A DNA stretch of 64,000 bases from Rubrobacter_A sp965214435 (GTDB lineage: Bacteria; Actinomycetota; Rubrobacteria; Rubrobacterales; Rubrobacteraceae): the NCBI GenBank assembly GCA_965214435.1, contig OZ243960.1, positions 930,001 to 994,000 on the forward strand, read 5' to 3'. This document shows positions 17,690 to 26,808 of this stretch, piece by piece. The first letter of the stretch is position 1, and every line of letters begins with the position of its first letter. The notes below the pieces were generated by a model. It had not been told where the DNA came from. It was given only the letters and a program-made list of their open reading frames with translations, and ran no database searches. The translations under genes and the position numbers were made by a program.

Positions 17690-18124
17690 ATGCCGCGGTG
17701 GCCGAAGCGCAAGCCGCGTCCCGGTATGGACGAGTACGGACGGACGCCGCTCTGGTATTACGCTTTAAACGGCGACCTTGCGGCCGCGCGAGCGGAGATT
17801 TCCGGCGGAGCGGACCCGAGCTTCGGCGACGATGCAGGCTACTCCCCGCTGCACGCCGCCGTACAAGAGGGGCGGGTGGAAGTCATCCGCTCTCTGCTGG
17901 AGTCGGGCGCGGACCCGAACAAATACGACGAGCACGGCAACGGCCCGCTGTGGACGGCGGTCCTGAGCGCCCCGAACGGTGTGCGGGTTGAGATCGTCAC
18001 CTCTCTGCTGGACGCGGGAGCCGACCCCGACCACGAGAACCGCTACGGGCGCAGCCCGCGCGAGGCCGCCGGTACCGCCAACAGTCTGGAGGCGCTACTC
18101 GCCGCGGTGCCCAAACGCTCCTGA
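17690..18124 (+). CDS. Ankyrin-repeat protein
   Basis: 144 residues from ATG 17690 behind GGAAGGAAGTAAGG. Three to four ankyrin repeats are visible (GRTPLWYYALNGDLAAARAE; GYSPLHAAVQEGRVEVIRSL; GNGPLWTAVLS...VRVEIVTSL; RYGRSPREAAG). It has no signal peptide and is presumably a cytosolic protein-binding module. The open frame extends upstream to 17429, but without a plausible start signal. No partner is evident. Confidence 0.85.
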   Translation: MPRWPKRKPRPGMDEYGRTPLWYYALNGDLAAARAEISGGADPSFGDDAGYSPLHAAVQEGRVEVIRSLLESGADPNKYDEHGNGPLWTAVLSAPNGVRVEIVTSLLDAGADPDHENRYGRSPREAAGTANSLEALLAAVPKRS

Positions 18125-18133
18125 CCGGCGGCG

Positions 18134-18940
18134 CTAGCCCAGCACGTCCGTCATGGAGTACAGCCCCGGCTTTGCGGTAGCGGCGAACTTCGCGGCCCGC
18201 AAGGCTCCGTCAGCGAAGGTGCGGCGCGAGAGGGCGCGGTGAATAAGCTCGATCTCCTCGCCTTCAGAGTAGAAAATGAGCCGGTGCTCGCCGACGACCG
18301 CCCCGCCGCGGACGGCGTGGAGGCCGATCTCCCCGTCCTCCCGAGGCTCCTGACCCTCCCGGCCGTAAGTCGCCACCTTCTCTAACTCCTGATCCCGGCC
18401 CTCGGCGGCGGCCCGAGCCAGGAACAGCGCCGTGCCGGAAGGGGCATCCTTTTTGTGGCGGTGGTGAGTCTCTACCAACTCGATGTCATAGGCGAAACTT
18501 AGCTTCCGGGAGACCTCGCGCACCACCTCGCGCATCAGGTTGACCCCGACGCTCATGTTCGGGGCGAGCACGACGGGTACACTCTCCGCAGCCCGCTCTA
18601 CCCGCGCGTGCTGCTCCTCCGAGAAACCCGTAGTGCCGATGACCAGCGGTTTCCCGTAGGAGAGGTGCTCCACCGTAGCCTCCGGGGTGGTGAACTCTAT
18701 GAGGGCTCCGGCTTCCTCGGGCGGCTCCTCGGTCGCCGGTACTCCGGCCTTACCGAAACCACAAAGCTCACCGAGGTCAGCTTCTAGTTCGGGGGCTCCG
18801 GGCTCTACGGTGCCACCGGCGAGTTCTACTTCCGGGTCGGCGAGGGCAGCGCTGCACAGCTCGCGGCCCATGCGGCCGGCTGCCCCGATTATGGCGACCC
18901 GGAGGAGAACCTTGCCGGAAGCCGCCGCGCTCTCCGTCAT
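18134..18940 (-). CDS. dapB: 4-hydroxy-tetrahydrodipicolinate reductase
   Basis: Second committed step of lysine synthesis after DapA: NAD(P)H reduction to tetrahydrodipicolinate. 268 residues. Start ATG 18940 overlaps the dapA stop by 4 bases, so the two are translationally coupled. Motifs: nucleotide-binding IIGAAGRMGRELC, EFTTPEATVEHL, GTTGFSEEQ, APNMSVGVNLM, and the catalytic ETHHRHKKDAPSGTA. The open frame runs further upstream but the coupled ATG is the natural start. Confidence 0.95.
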   Translation of the reverse strand: MTESAAASGKVLLRVAIIGAAGRMGRELCSAALADPEVELAGGTVEPGAPELEADLGELCGFGKAGVPATEEPPEEAGALIEFTTPEATVEHLSYGKPLVIGTTGFSEEQHARVERAAESVPVVLAPNMSVGVNLMREVVREVSRKLSFAYDIELVETHHRHKKDAPSGTALFLARAAAEGRDQELEKVATYGREGQEPREDGEIGLHAVRGGAVVGEHRLIFYSEGEEIELIHRALSRRTFADGALRAAKFAATAKPGLYSMTDVLG

Positions 18941-19839
18941 ACCTCTTCGGGGGTCGGGAGGAGGTGGTTGGTGAAGTCCATCGCCTCCCGCAGGATCTGG
19001 AGGTTGGTCTCTTCCATCGGGGCGAGCGGGAGACGCATCTCGTCGGAGCAAAGCCCGAGCAGGGATGCTGCCGTCTTTACGGGGATCGGGTTGGTCTCCA
19101 GAAACAGCGCCCGGAACAGCGGCAATAGCTCGTAGTGTAGCTCCCGGCCGCGGTCTATCTCGGTGGCGTCCCCGCTGCGGAGAGCGTCTACCAGGTCGGA
19201 GACCGCGCCGGGAGCGACGTTCGCGGAAACGGAGATTACACCGGTCCCCCCAAGTGCCATTATCGGCAGGGTGAGCGGGTCGTCGCCGGAGAGTATAGAA
19301 AACTCCGGACCGCACAAGCGGCGGATGTCGCTCGTCATGTCCATCGAGTGGGTCGCTTCTTTGGTACCGACGATGTTCGGAAGCTCCGCCAGACGCGCCG
19401 TGGTCTCGGCAGTGATGGTTACGCTGGTGCGGCCGGGGATGTTGTAGAGGATTATCGGAAGGTCCGTGCTCTCGGCGATGGCGGCGAAGTGCCGGTACAA
19501 CCCTTCCTGGGTCGGCTTGTTATAGTACGGGGCGACCTGCAGCGAGCCATCGGCCCCGGCTTCCTCGGCCATCTTCGTGTACTTTATGGCGCTCGCCGTA
19601 TTGTTCGAGCCGGTCCCGGCGACCACGGGGACCCGGCCGCCGGCGACCCGGACGACCGTTTCTATTACCAGGCGGTCCTCAGCCTCGCTCATGGTCGTGG
19701 CCTCGCCGGTCGTGCCGCAGGGGACGAGGCCGTGGATGCCGCGCCCTATCTGGAACTCGACCAGCCCTTCCAAGGCTTCGACGTCGACTTCGCCGTTGCG
19801 AAACGGGGTAATAAGGGCCGTCATAGCGCCGCTAAACAT
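18937..19839 (-). CDS. dapA: 4-hydroxy-tetrahydrodipicolinate synthase
   Basis: Condenses pyruvate with aspartate semialdehyde. 300 residues from ATG 19839, preceded by GGAGGAG; an upstream in-frame ATG at 19857 would bury that site. The Schiff-base Lys160 is in IVGTKEATH, the catalytic Tyr132 in ILYNIPGRT, and the TTG motif in PCGTTGEATT. It overlaps the lysC stop by 8 bases and the dapB start by 4, forming a lysC-dapA-dapB operon. Confidence 0.95.
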   Translation of the reverse strand: MFSGAMTALITPFRNGEVDVEALEGLVEFQIGRGIHGLVPCGTTGEATTMSEAEDRLVIETVVRVAGGRVPVVAGTGSNNTASAIKYTKMAEEAGADGSLQVAPYYNKPTQEGLYRHFAAIAESTDLPIILYNIPGRTSVTITAETTARLAELPNIVGTKEATHSMDMTSDIRRLCGPEFSILSGDDPLTLPIMALGGTGVISVSANVAPGAVSDLVDALRSGDATEIDRGRELHYELLPLFRALFLETNPIPVKTAASLLGLCSDEMRLPLAPMEETNLQILREAMDFTNHLLPTPEEV

Positions 19840-21061
19840 CTCTCTCCTCCAGTTCAAAGTCCTCGTGGAGTAGCCGGACGGCCTCCTCCACCCGCTCCGC
19901 GGGTATAACGCAGGTCACCTGTATCTCCGAGGTGGAGACCATCCTTATCGGGATGCCGGCCTTCCCTAGAGCGCCGAACATCTTTGCCGCGTACCCCGGA
20001 CGGTTGAGCATCCCGGTCCCGACGACCGAGACCTTACCGAGCTCCCTCTCGCCCTCGACCTCGCCGCCCGAAATCTCCGCTACCTCCCCGGCGAGCCTGC
20101 GGGCCGTCTCGAAGTCACCCCGGCTCACGGTAAAGGCCACGTCCGAGGCTCCGTCCTTGACGCCGCTCTCGACGATAACGTCCACGGAGATGCCGTTCTC
20201 CGAGAGCGGGGTAAAGATGCGGCTCATGGTGCCGGGTCCGGTCCGGATGCCGGTGAGCGTTACGCGGGATACATCCAGGTCGTGGACGATGCCGGCTACT
20301 GTCTCGCGGGTCTCTAGCTGGTCCAATTTCTTACCTCCGACTATAGCCGTTCCCGGATCTTCGTTAAACGAGGAGCGGACGTGGATCTCGACCCCGTACA
20401 ACGCCCCGAGCTCTACCGCCCGCGGGTGCATGACCTTCGCTCCCCGCCACGCCATCTCCGCCATCTCTTCGGACGAGATCACCTCCACCCGCCGCGCTTT
20501 CGGGACTATCCGCGGGTCTGCGGTATATACACCGTCCACGTCCGTGTAAATTTCGCACCGTTCGGCGTCGAGTGCTGCGGCGAGCGCCACGGCGGTCGTA
20601 TCCGAGCCGCCACGCCCGAGCGTCATAACGTCTCCGAGGGCGTTCATACCCTGGAAACCGGCCACGATCACGACCCGCCGCTCGGAGAGTAGCTTCTGCA
20701 ACCTCCCTGGTCGTATCTCGGAAATGACCCCCGACCCATAACGACCCGTGAGCCGGAACCCCGCCTGCGGTCCCGTTAGCGAGACCGCATCAACTCCCTG
20801 AGCATTCAACGCCATCGCCAGCAGCGCCACCGACTGCTCTTCGCCGGTCGCCAGAAGCTGGTCTATCTCCCGCGGCGAAGGGTCGTCGCTGACCTCCCCG
20901 GCGAGCCTCAAGAGGCGGTCCGTAGTCTTCCCCATAGCCGAAACGACCACGACCAGGTCGTGGCCCGCCTTCCGGGTACGCCCGACCCTTCCGGCGACCG
21001 CTTTTATATGCTCGGCTGTAGCAACCGAGCTACCGCCGTACTTCTGGACGACAACGCCCAA
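19832..21061 (-). CDS. lysC: Aspartokinase
   Basis: Phosphorylates aspartate at the head of the lysine/threonine/methionine pathway. 409 residues. The kinase domain begins VVVQKYGGSSVATAEHI and has VSAMGKTTD, TLGRGGSDTTAVALA and EIYTDVDGVYTADPR. Two C-terminal ACT domains (about residues 265-400) are present, with the allosteric-site-like ENGISVDVI and GIPIRMVSTSEIQV. ACT domains imply feedback control by lysine and/or threonine. First gene of the lysC-dapA-dapB operon. No lysine riboswitch was seen in the roughly 100 bases upstream. Confidence 0.95.
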   Translation of the reverse strand: MGVVVQKYGGSSVATAEHIKAVAGRVGRTRKAGHDLVVVVSAMGKTTDRLLRLAGEVSDDPSPREIDQLLATGEEQSVALLAMALNAQGVDAVSLTGPQAGFRLTGRYGSGVISEIRPGRLQKLLSERRVVIVAGFQGMNALGDVMTLGRGGSDTTAVALAAALDAERCEIYTDVDGVYTADPRIVPKARRVEVISSEEMAEMAWRGAKVMHPRAVELGALYGVEIHVRSSFNEDPGTAIVGGKKLDQLETRETVAGIVHDLDVSRVTLTGIRTGPGTMSRIFTPLSENGISVDVIVESGVKDGASDVAFTVSRGDFETARRLAGEVAEISGGEVEGERELGKVSVVGTGMLNRPGYAAKMFGALGKAGIPIRMVSTSEIQVTCVIPAERVEEAVRLLHEDFELEERDV

Positions 21062-21163
21062 AACCTACCTCCGCAAGCCGCTACCCTACGCGTTGTAGCC
21101 TACCGTATCGGTGGCGGGTTGGCTATCGGGTAGCGGCTCGTCGGAGCCGGTTTACCGGGTGTT

Positions 21164-22057
21164 CTACGGCAGCGGCATGCCGCCGGTTACGCCCAAGGTC
21201 TCGCCGTTTATGTAGCTCGACTCCTGGGAGGCGAGAAAGACGTAGGCCGGAGCGAGCTCCGCGGGCTGGGCCGGACGGCCTATCGGGGACTGGCCGCCGA
21301 AACCGGAGACCGTCTCCGACGCCAGCGTGGCCGGTATCAGGGGTGCCCACACCGGTCCGGGGGCTACCACGTTGGCCCGGATGCCGCGGGTTATGGTCTC
21401 CATCGCGAGGCCCTTGGTAAAGGTGACGATCGCACCCTTCGTCGCCGCGTAGGCCAGCAGCGCCGGGGCCGGCTGGTACGCTTCTACCGAGCAAGTGTTT
21501 ATAATGCTCGCGCCGGGCTCCATGTGCTCCAAAGCCAGCTTCGAGAGGTAGAAGGTGGCGTAGATGTTCGTCTTGAAGGTGTGGTCGAACTCCTCGGAGG
21601 TGGTGTCCGCTATGCCGCCGCGGGCCATCTGATAGGCGGCGTTATTTACGAGGATGTCGATCTTGCCGAACTCGTCCATCGCTTTCCCTATTATGTTCCG
21701 GCACTGCTCCTCGACCCCGATGTCGCCGGGTACGGTGACCGCTCTCTTACCGGCATCCTCGACGACCCGGACCGTCTCTTTTGCGTCGGACTCCTCGGCT
21801 TCGAGGTAAGAGATGACCACGTCCGCGCCCTCGCGGGCGAACGCGAGCGCCACGGCCCGACCGATACCCGAATCCCCGCCCGTTATAACGGCGGTCTTGC
21901 CCTCCAGCTTGCCGGTACCCCGGTAGGTCTCCTCGCCGTAGTCCGGGGCGGGCTGCATCTCGGATTCCAGGCCCGGATGCTCTAGCTGCTGTTCCGGGAA
22001 ATTCGGCTGTGGGTACTGCTCGACCGGGTCCTGGCGGGTGTGCTGGTCGTCGCTCAC
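21164..22057 (-). CDS. Short-chain dehydrogenase, general-stress YhdF/YdaD-like
   Basis: 297 residues from GTG 22057 behind GGAGGCG. A proline/glutamine-rich lead (residues 1-45, ending PDYGEETYRGTGKLEGK) precedes a standard SDR domain with TGGDSGIGRAVALA (NAD(P) site), LVNNAAYQ, the catalytic Ser in NTCSVEAYQ and YxxxK in YAATKG, and PGPVWAPLIP. This N-terminal lead is typical of stress-induced SDRs such as Bacillus Gsp39. Substrate unknown. Monocistronic. Confidence 0.9.
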   Translation of the reverse strand: MSDDQHTRQDPVEQYPQPNFPEQQLEHPGLESEMQPAPDYGEETYRGTGKLEGKTAVITGGDSGIGRAVALAFAREGADVVISYLEAEESDAKETVRVVEDAGKRAVTVPGDIGVEEQCRNIIGKAMDEFGKIDILVNNAAYQMARGGIADTTSEEFDHTFKTNIYATFYLSKLALEHMEPGASIINTCSVEAYQPAPALLAYAATKGAIVTFTKGLAMETITRGIRANVVAPGPVWAPLIPATLASETVSGFGGQSPIGRPAQPAELAPAYVFLASQESSYINGETLGVTGGMPLP

Positions 22058-22343
22058 TGTGACGCCTCCGTTTTCTATTATCCTATTGCGTAATATCGGG
22101 TAACCGTAAAGACTTCGCGGCCGCCAGCGGTTTCTGCCCGCTATCCGGGCCCGGCAAACAGCGGCGTCCGGTGTGGAGGCTGTATCCCTACCCAAATCAG
22201 CAGTTTAGAAGCCGGTGCACGGGTCCGCGCATGTAAAATCATCCCGGGCAATGTAGACCCTGGAAACCTGGGACGTCGGCCGCGGTGGTCTTACGGCTCT
22301 GCCGGCCCCGGGCGTGAGGCAAACCCTTAAGGAGGTTCGGCTG

Positions 22344-22841
22344 GTGAGACCGGAGCAGTTGAGCGAGCAGTTGAGAAATGGAACAGGAGACTCTTTGCGG
22401 CGGCGGCGCGGCATCGTCGGCCTCGCGCTCACCGCCGCCGGGTCGATGGGTGTGGTCGCGCTTTTCCAGACCGGCATCATCAAGCACCTGCCGGACCCGC
22501 CGCTGCCCTACCTGGACTCGGACAAAGTAGATGCCGCGGGTGAAGCCTACGCCATATTCCAGACCCCCGACGCGGCGCTCGGCCTCGGGAGCTACGCTGT
22601 AACCCTCATACTCGCCGCGATGGGTAGTAAAGACCGGGCTATCGAGAGCCCCTGGATACCGCTCGCCCTCCTGGCGAAGGTGCTATTCGACGCCGCCCAG
22701 GCTGGCAAGCTCACCGTGGATCAGTGGACGGATCACCGGGCGTTCTGCATCTGGTGCCTTATATCCGCCGGGGCCAACTTCGCCACGGTTCCGCTCACCC
22801 TCCCGGAAGCCCGTGCCGCCCTGCACACCATACGTGGCTAG
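22344..22841 (+). CDS. VKOR/DsbB-like membrane thiol oxidoreductase
   Basis: 165 residues; GTG 22344 lies 8 bases behind AAGGAGG (22329-22335). Predicted membrane segments lie at about residues 24-42, 80-98, 103-120 and 127-148. A redox pair FCIWC precedes the last helix, as in vitamin K epoxide reductase-family proteins. Only this one CxxC is present and the outer loop pair is missing, so it may be an atypical member. It is followed 2 bases later by a GH15 enzyme gene, suggesting a two-gene transcript, though the functional link is unclear. Confidence 0.6.
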   Translation: MRPEQLSEQLRNGTGDSLRRRRGIVGLALTAAGSMGVVALFQTGIIKHLPDPPLPYLDSDKVDAAGEAYAIFQTPDAALGLGSYAVTLILAAMGSKDRAIESPWIPLALLAKVLFDAAQAGKLTVDQWTDHRAFCIWCLISAGANFATVPLTLPEARAALHTIRG

Positions 22842-22843
22842 CT

Positions 22844-24667
22844 TTGGCTAGAGGTAGCACGGACCGTAGAGCAGTCATCCCCTCAATAAACGACTACGGT
22901 CTTCTATCCGACTGCCAGTCGGCGGCGCTCGTCGGCCGGGACGGCTCTATCGACTGGTACTGTCCCGGACGCTTCGACAACCCATCAGTCTTTGCCCGGC
23001 TGCTCGACCCGGACGGCGGGCAATGGTCTATCCGGCCATCCGGTGAAGAGGAGTACGAGGCCGAGCGGTCCTACATCGACGATACGATGGTACTCCGCAC
23101 GGAGTTCCGTACCCCGAGCGGTAGGGCTACCCTGACGGACGCCCTGTCCTTCGAGCCCGGCGCCCGCGGGCACGAGGTCGGGATGAACTCGCCCCACGTG
23201 CTGCTCCGCCGGGTAAAAGGCATAGAGGGCGAGGTAACCTTCTCGATGGAGTTCGAGCCGCGGCTGGAGTACGGCCTGACGGTCCCGCTCGTCTACCGGA
23301 CTGCCGGCGGAGCCGCTGTCCGCGGTGGCCCGACGGAACTGCTCCTCTACTCTGCTTTGGAACTAACATTGGAAGACACCCGGGCGGTGGCGGACTTTAC
23401 CGTGCGGGCCGGGGAGTCGGCGGAGTTCGCCCTGGCCTACCGCCGGGTCTCCGGTAGAGCTGAGGGGCCGCCGCTCCAACTCGACGTGGGAGCCCGGCTG
23501 GAAGATACCGCGAGTGGCTGGAGGTCGTGGTCGGCGTTGCACCGGGGGTACGACGGGCCGTATGCGGAACAGGTCCGGCGCAGCACCCTGGTGTTGCAGG
23601 CGTTGACGTACGTGCCGACCGGAGCCGTGATCGGGGCGCCGACCACCTCTCTGCCGGAGATGCGCGAGGGGGCGAACTGGGACTACCGCTATTCGTGGTT
23701 GCGGGACCTCAGTTTGACGTTGCGGGCGCTGTGGGTGTCGGCCTGTCCGGATGAGGCGGAGCGGTTTTTCGGTTGGATCCACGACTCCAGCGCCCGCTAT
23801 CCGGAGGGTGGACAACTGCAGATCATGTACGGCGTCGACGGGGAGCGGAACCTCAACGAACACACCCTCGACCACTTGAGAGGCTTCCGCGGTATTGGTC
23901 CCGTGCGGGTCGGCAACGCCGCCTGGCGCCAGCGGCAACTCGACGTGTACGGCGAGGTCGTCGGCTCGGCCTACCTCCTCCGGGACCAACTGGGCGAGAA
24001 GTTCGACGACGCTACGGCGCGGCTGGTCACCGCCCTCGCCGACCAGGCGGCGAAAAACTGGCGGGAGCCGGACTCCGGGATGTGGGAGGCCCGTGACGCC
24101 GAACGGCACTACCTCTCCTCAAAGGTGATGTGCTGGTTCGCCCTCGACTGCGCCGCAAAGCTGGCTCCCCGCCTCGGGGAGCGAGCGAGAAACATAGATT
24201 GGTGGAAAGAGGTGCGGCAGGAGATCCGGTCCGAAGTCCTGGAACATGGCTGGAGCGAGGAGTCCGGCGCTTACACCGGGGCTTTCGGCTCGCCAAACCT
24301 CGATGCCTCTGTATTGCTCATGCCGCTGGTAAACTTCCTGCCGGTAGACGACCCGCGCATGCGGTCCACCATCGAGGCCATCGAGCGCGAGCTGTCCGGC
24401 AACGGCCTCGTCCACCGCTGGAAGGGTGATGAGAACGGCTTTCTGCTGTGTACCTACTGGCTTGTCGAGTGCCTGGCCGCCGCCGGAGAGCGTGAGAAGG
24501 CCCGGAAGTTATTCGAAGATGCTACCGCCCGGGCCAACGACCTCGGGTTACTCTCGGAGATGGTCGACCCGGAGACCGACGAGTTTTTCGGCAATCTTCC
24601 GCAGGCTTTCTCTCACGTCGGCCTTATAAACGCCGCCTGGAGCCTCGCAGCCGGGAAAAGAGGCTAG
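22844..24667 (+). CDS. Glycoside hydrolase family 15 (trehalase or glucoamylase)
   Basis: About 607 residues from TTG 22844. The N-terminal beta-sandwich begins IPSINDYGLLSDCQSAALVG and includes SIDWYCPGRFDNPSVFARLL. A C-terminal (alpha/alpha)6 barrel carries REGANWDYRYSWLRD and NLNEHTLDHLRGFRGIGPVR. The WDYRYSWLRD and VRVGNAA boxes match actinobacterial GH15 trehalases as well as glucoamylases. No signal peptide, so it is cytosolic and may hydrolyse trehalose or short alpha-glucans. The last 44 bases overlap the convergent membrane-protein gene. Confidence 0.92.
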   Translation: MARGSTDRRAVIPSINDYGLLSDCQSAALVGRDGSIDWYCPGRFDNPSVFARLLDPDGGQWSIRPSGEEEYEAERSYIDDTMVLRTEFRTPSGRATLTDALSFEPGARGHEVGMNSPHVLLRRVKGIEGEVTFSMEFEPRLEYGLTVPLVYRTAGGAAVRGGPTELLLYSALELTLEDTRAVADFTVRAGESAEFALAYRRVSGRAEGPPLQLDVGARLEDTASGWRSWSALHRGYDGPYAEQVRRSTLVLQALTYVPTGAVIGAPTTSLPEMREGANWDYRYSWLRDLSLTLRALWVSACPDEAERFFGWIHDSSARYPEGGQLQIMYGVDGERNLNEHTLDHLRGFRGIGPVRVGNAAWRQRQLDVYGEVVGSAYLLRDQLGEKFDDATARLVTALADQAAKNWREPDSGMWEARDAERHYLSSKVMCWFALDCAAKLAPRLGERARNIDWWKEVRQEIRSEVLEHGWSEESGAYTGAFGSPNLDASVLLMPLVNFLPVDDPRMRSTIEAIERELSGNGLVHRWKGDENGFLLCTYWLVECLAAAGEREKARKLFEDATARANDLGLLSEMVDPETDEFFGNLPQAFSHVGLINAAWSLAAGKRG

Positions 24668-25208
24668 CCGGTTCCGGCAGCTTCTCCTCTTCTTTGTTGG
24701 AGAGGACGCTGGAAAGCCCGATCACGCCGATTAGAGCCAGAAGCTCGATATTCTCCAGAGTACCGAGCAACCGCTGGTCTGTGGTGGCGGACTTGGGAGT
24801 CTTCCGGGATGGCCGGGTCCCGGAGAATATCGGCACCGCTCCCTTCCGGGCCTGGTTCGAGAAGCGGGCTCCGACACCCGTGACCCCGAGGCTGGAAGCT
24901 GCGGCTGCTCCGAGCAGCATGTCTTTTACCCGGACCGCCGTCCGCTCGTCCTCGTCCATTTCATCTTCGTTCGGTCGGACGCCCAGCGTGTAGCTGAGGA
25001 CTGCCCCGCCGAGCGCGAAAAGGTTGACCAGCTTGTAGCGGGCCCAGGCGTTGTTTACGACTTTGCCCCGCTCTTCCTCGGAGTCGAGCACCTTGACGGC
25101 CGGGTTCAGGATGAACTTACCGAAGAGCGAACCTCCGAACCAGGTCGCCAGAGATAAGTTGTGGGCTACCTTCGCTGCGTTGGTCTTTCTGGAGCTTTCT
25201 CGCGGCAC
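24624..25208 (-). CDS. Hypothetical integral membrane protein
   Basis: 194 residues from GTG 25208 behind GAGGAGG. Hydrophobic stretches near residues 22-35, 62-80, 95-110 and 150-167 suggest 3-4 membrane spans. The basic C-terminus ends SRLRGSRRRL. No family recognised; similar hypothetical membrane proteins occur in actinobacteria. The 3' end overlaps the GH15 gene on the other strand by 44 bases, so the true stop or the overlap deserves checking. Confidence 0.6.
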   Translation of the reverse strand: MPRESSRKTNAAKVAHNLSLATWFGGSLFGKFILNPAVKVLDSEEERGKVVNNAWARYKLVNLFALGGAVLSYTLGVRPNEDEMDEDERTAVRVKDMLLGAAAASSLGVTGVGARFSNQARKGAVPIFSGTRPSRKTPKSATTDQRLLGTLENIELLALIGVIGLSSVLSNKEEEKLPEPASLFSRLRGSRRRL

Positions 25209-25291
25209 GGCAGCCTCCTCTTTCCCGGTTTGAACTTGTCGGCTATAAGGTTACCCCGCTTGCGCGGTGGCTAACCAGCAGCGCTCCACGG

Positions 25292-26305
25292 CTACCCACC
25301 GGAAACCGTGGCGCGAGGTTTCGGAGGTTCGGCGAGCGGGGTGTAGAGTCCGGAACTGCCACGGCGGTAGCGGACCCAGAGAAAGGTAAAAAGCGTACCG
25401 AGCATGGTGGCGGCCACGACCAGTAGCCCCGCTTCCGGACCGAACACGCCGCCGGTAAAAAGGTCCGGGCCGCTCTCCTCCGTGGCTACAAACGTCGCCC
25501 CGATAGGTTGCAGCCCGCTAACCGGGAAACCGAACACGGTGCCCTGAAAGAAGTTCCAGGTAATGTGCACGCCGATAGGTATCGCGAGCTGGCCGGTCAG
25601 CACGTAGCCGGCACCCAGCAGGATGCCGGCCAACGTAATATTTGCGGTGCTTACAAGCGTAGAGTTCGGGTTCGGCAGATGAAGCGCCCCGAACACCATC
25701 GAGGAGGCTATCCAGGCGACGAGGATGCTGCCCCGGGGGCCGAGACCCGGCAGGTTCAACCCCTCGGCGATGTTGCGCAGCAGGTAGCCGCGCGAGAGTG
25801 CCTCCTCATAGATACCGACGCACAAAAAAGTCACTACCGGGGCCAGAAGGGCGGTCCCGAAAGACGCTCCGGGCCTGGTAGTCTCAAAAGTGCCGGCAAC
25901 GGTCACCCATCCCGCGGAAAGTTGTACGAGGAAGATCGCCGCCATCAGCCCGGCTCCGAGTGCCAGCCCGAACCCGAGGTCCAGAAACCACCCACCGTTT
26001 AAACGGAAACCGAAGTCTTTTAACGGCCGCCGGTCGAGCAGCTTGCCTACTATCCACAAAGCGATAAACACCGCGGGGAGCGACGAGATGCCGGTAACGA
26101 CCAGCAACGCGGAGCCGCCGATGTCCTGCCCTATGTCTGACACCGGGGCTTCCAGGGAGCCGCTGGCGGCCGCCCACACCAGAATTACTATGCTGCCCAA
26201 CACGTTGGCGAGTACGCCGAAAAGCGCCAGAAACGCGAGTATCCGCCAGAATGCCCGCAGCCTCCGGCGATCCCCGACCGGTTCCTGCTCCAGAAATAGC
26301 TCCAA
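25292..26305 (-). CDS. CPBP family intramembrane metalloprotease
   Basis: 337 residues from TTG 26305, with GGAGGCGAGG upstream. About eight membrane segments. The three conserved motifs of the Abi/CAAX protease and bacteriocin-processing family are present: EEALSRGYLL (EExxxR), SSMVFGALHLPN (FxxxH) and GVHITWNFFQG (HxxxN). It probably cleaves or processes a membrane-bound peptide; specific substrates in bacteria are mostly unknown. The gene lies 49 bases downstream of the DUF4174 gene on the same strand. Confidence 0.88.
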   Translation of the reverse strand: MELFLEQEPVGDRRRLRAFWRILAFLALFGVLANVLGSIVILVWAAASGSLEAPVSDIGQDIGGSALLVVTGISSLPAVFIALWIVGKLLDRRPLKDFGFRLNGGWFLDLGFGLALGAGLMAAIFLVQLSAGWVTVAGTFETTRPGASFGTALLAPVVTFLCVGIYEEALSRGYLLRNIAEGLNLPGLGPRGSILVAWIASSMVFGALHLPNPNSTLVSTANITLAGILLGAGYVLTGQLAIPIGVHITWNFFQGTVFGFPVSGLQPIGATFVATEESGPDLFTGGVFGPEAGLLVVAATMLGTLFTFLWVRYRRGSSGLYTPLAEPPKPRATVSGG

Positions 26306-26354
26306 CCCTATTCCTCGCCTCCGTGGTCGACAGCTCGCCTCTGCAAATAGAACA

Positions 26355-26723
26355 CTATCCGCTCTGCTCCATCTCGCGGCGGCGCATCGGCATGGCGTCG
26401 ATACGCTCGAACACCTCCTCCGCGGAGACCGGCTCTCTCCAGCGGAACTTCTCCGTGCCGTCCTTGCCGACGAGGAGCACCGCAAAGCGGCCCTCCTCGA
26501 TCCCGTACTCCTCGCGGACCCTGGCGGACTCCCCCGAGGAGACCGGGCTACCGCCCACGTCGCCGCCTTCCGTAAAGACCCGCACCTTGATGAGGTCCCG
26601 GTCCTCGAAACCAGCCCCGTGGCTCTTTAGTAGACTTTCCTGGCGCTCGTACGGTGCGTCTGCGGCGGAGGCGGCGAAAATAACTAGCAACCGGTTCGTG
26701 CCTTTGTAAGAGTTGAGATCCAA
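26355..26723 (-). CDS. DUF4174 domain protein
   Basis: 122 residues from TTG 26723, behind GGAAGGA. It follows the DUF4174 pattern: DLNSYKGTNRLLVIFAAS at the start, DRDLIKVRVF in the middle, and the ending LLVGKDGTEKFRWREPVS with DAMPMRRREM. The fold looks thioredoxin-like but no catalytic cysteines are present. Function unknown. It is divergent from the selenoprotein candidate DsbA-like gene, sharing an 85-base intergenic region. Confidence 0.85.
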   Translation of the reverse strand: MDLNSYKGTNRLLVIFAASAADAPYERQESLLKSHGAGFEDRDLIKVRVFTEGGDVGGSPVSSGESARVREEYGIEEGRFAVLLVGKDGTEKFRWREPVSAEEVFERIDAMPMRRREMEQSG

Positions 26724-26808
26724 GTTCAGTCCTTCCCGCGCGGCTATAAAGACCTTCTATCTGGTAATCTTACCCCGCGAAGGACCGCTGTTGAGAGGAG
26801 CACTTACT

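Noticed and set aside
21062..21163. Lysine riboswitch upstream of lysC
   Set aside because: The gap is too short and lacks the conserved lysine-aptamer junction sequences.
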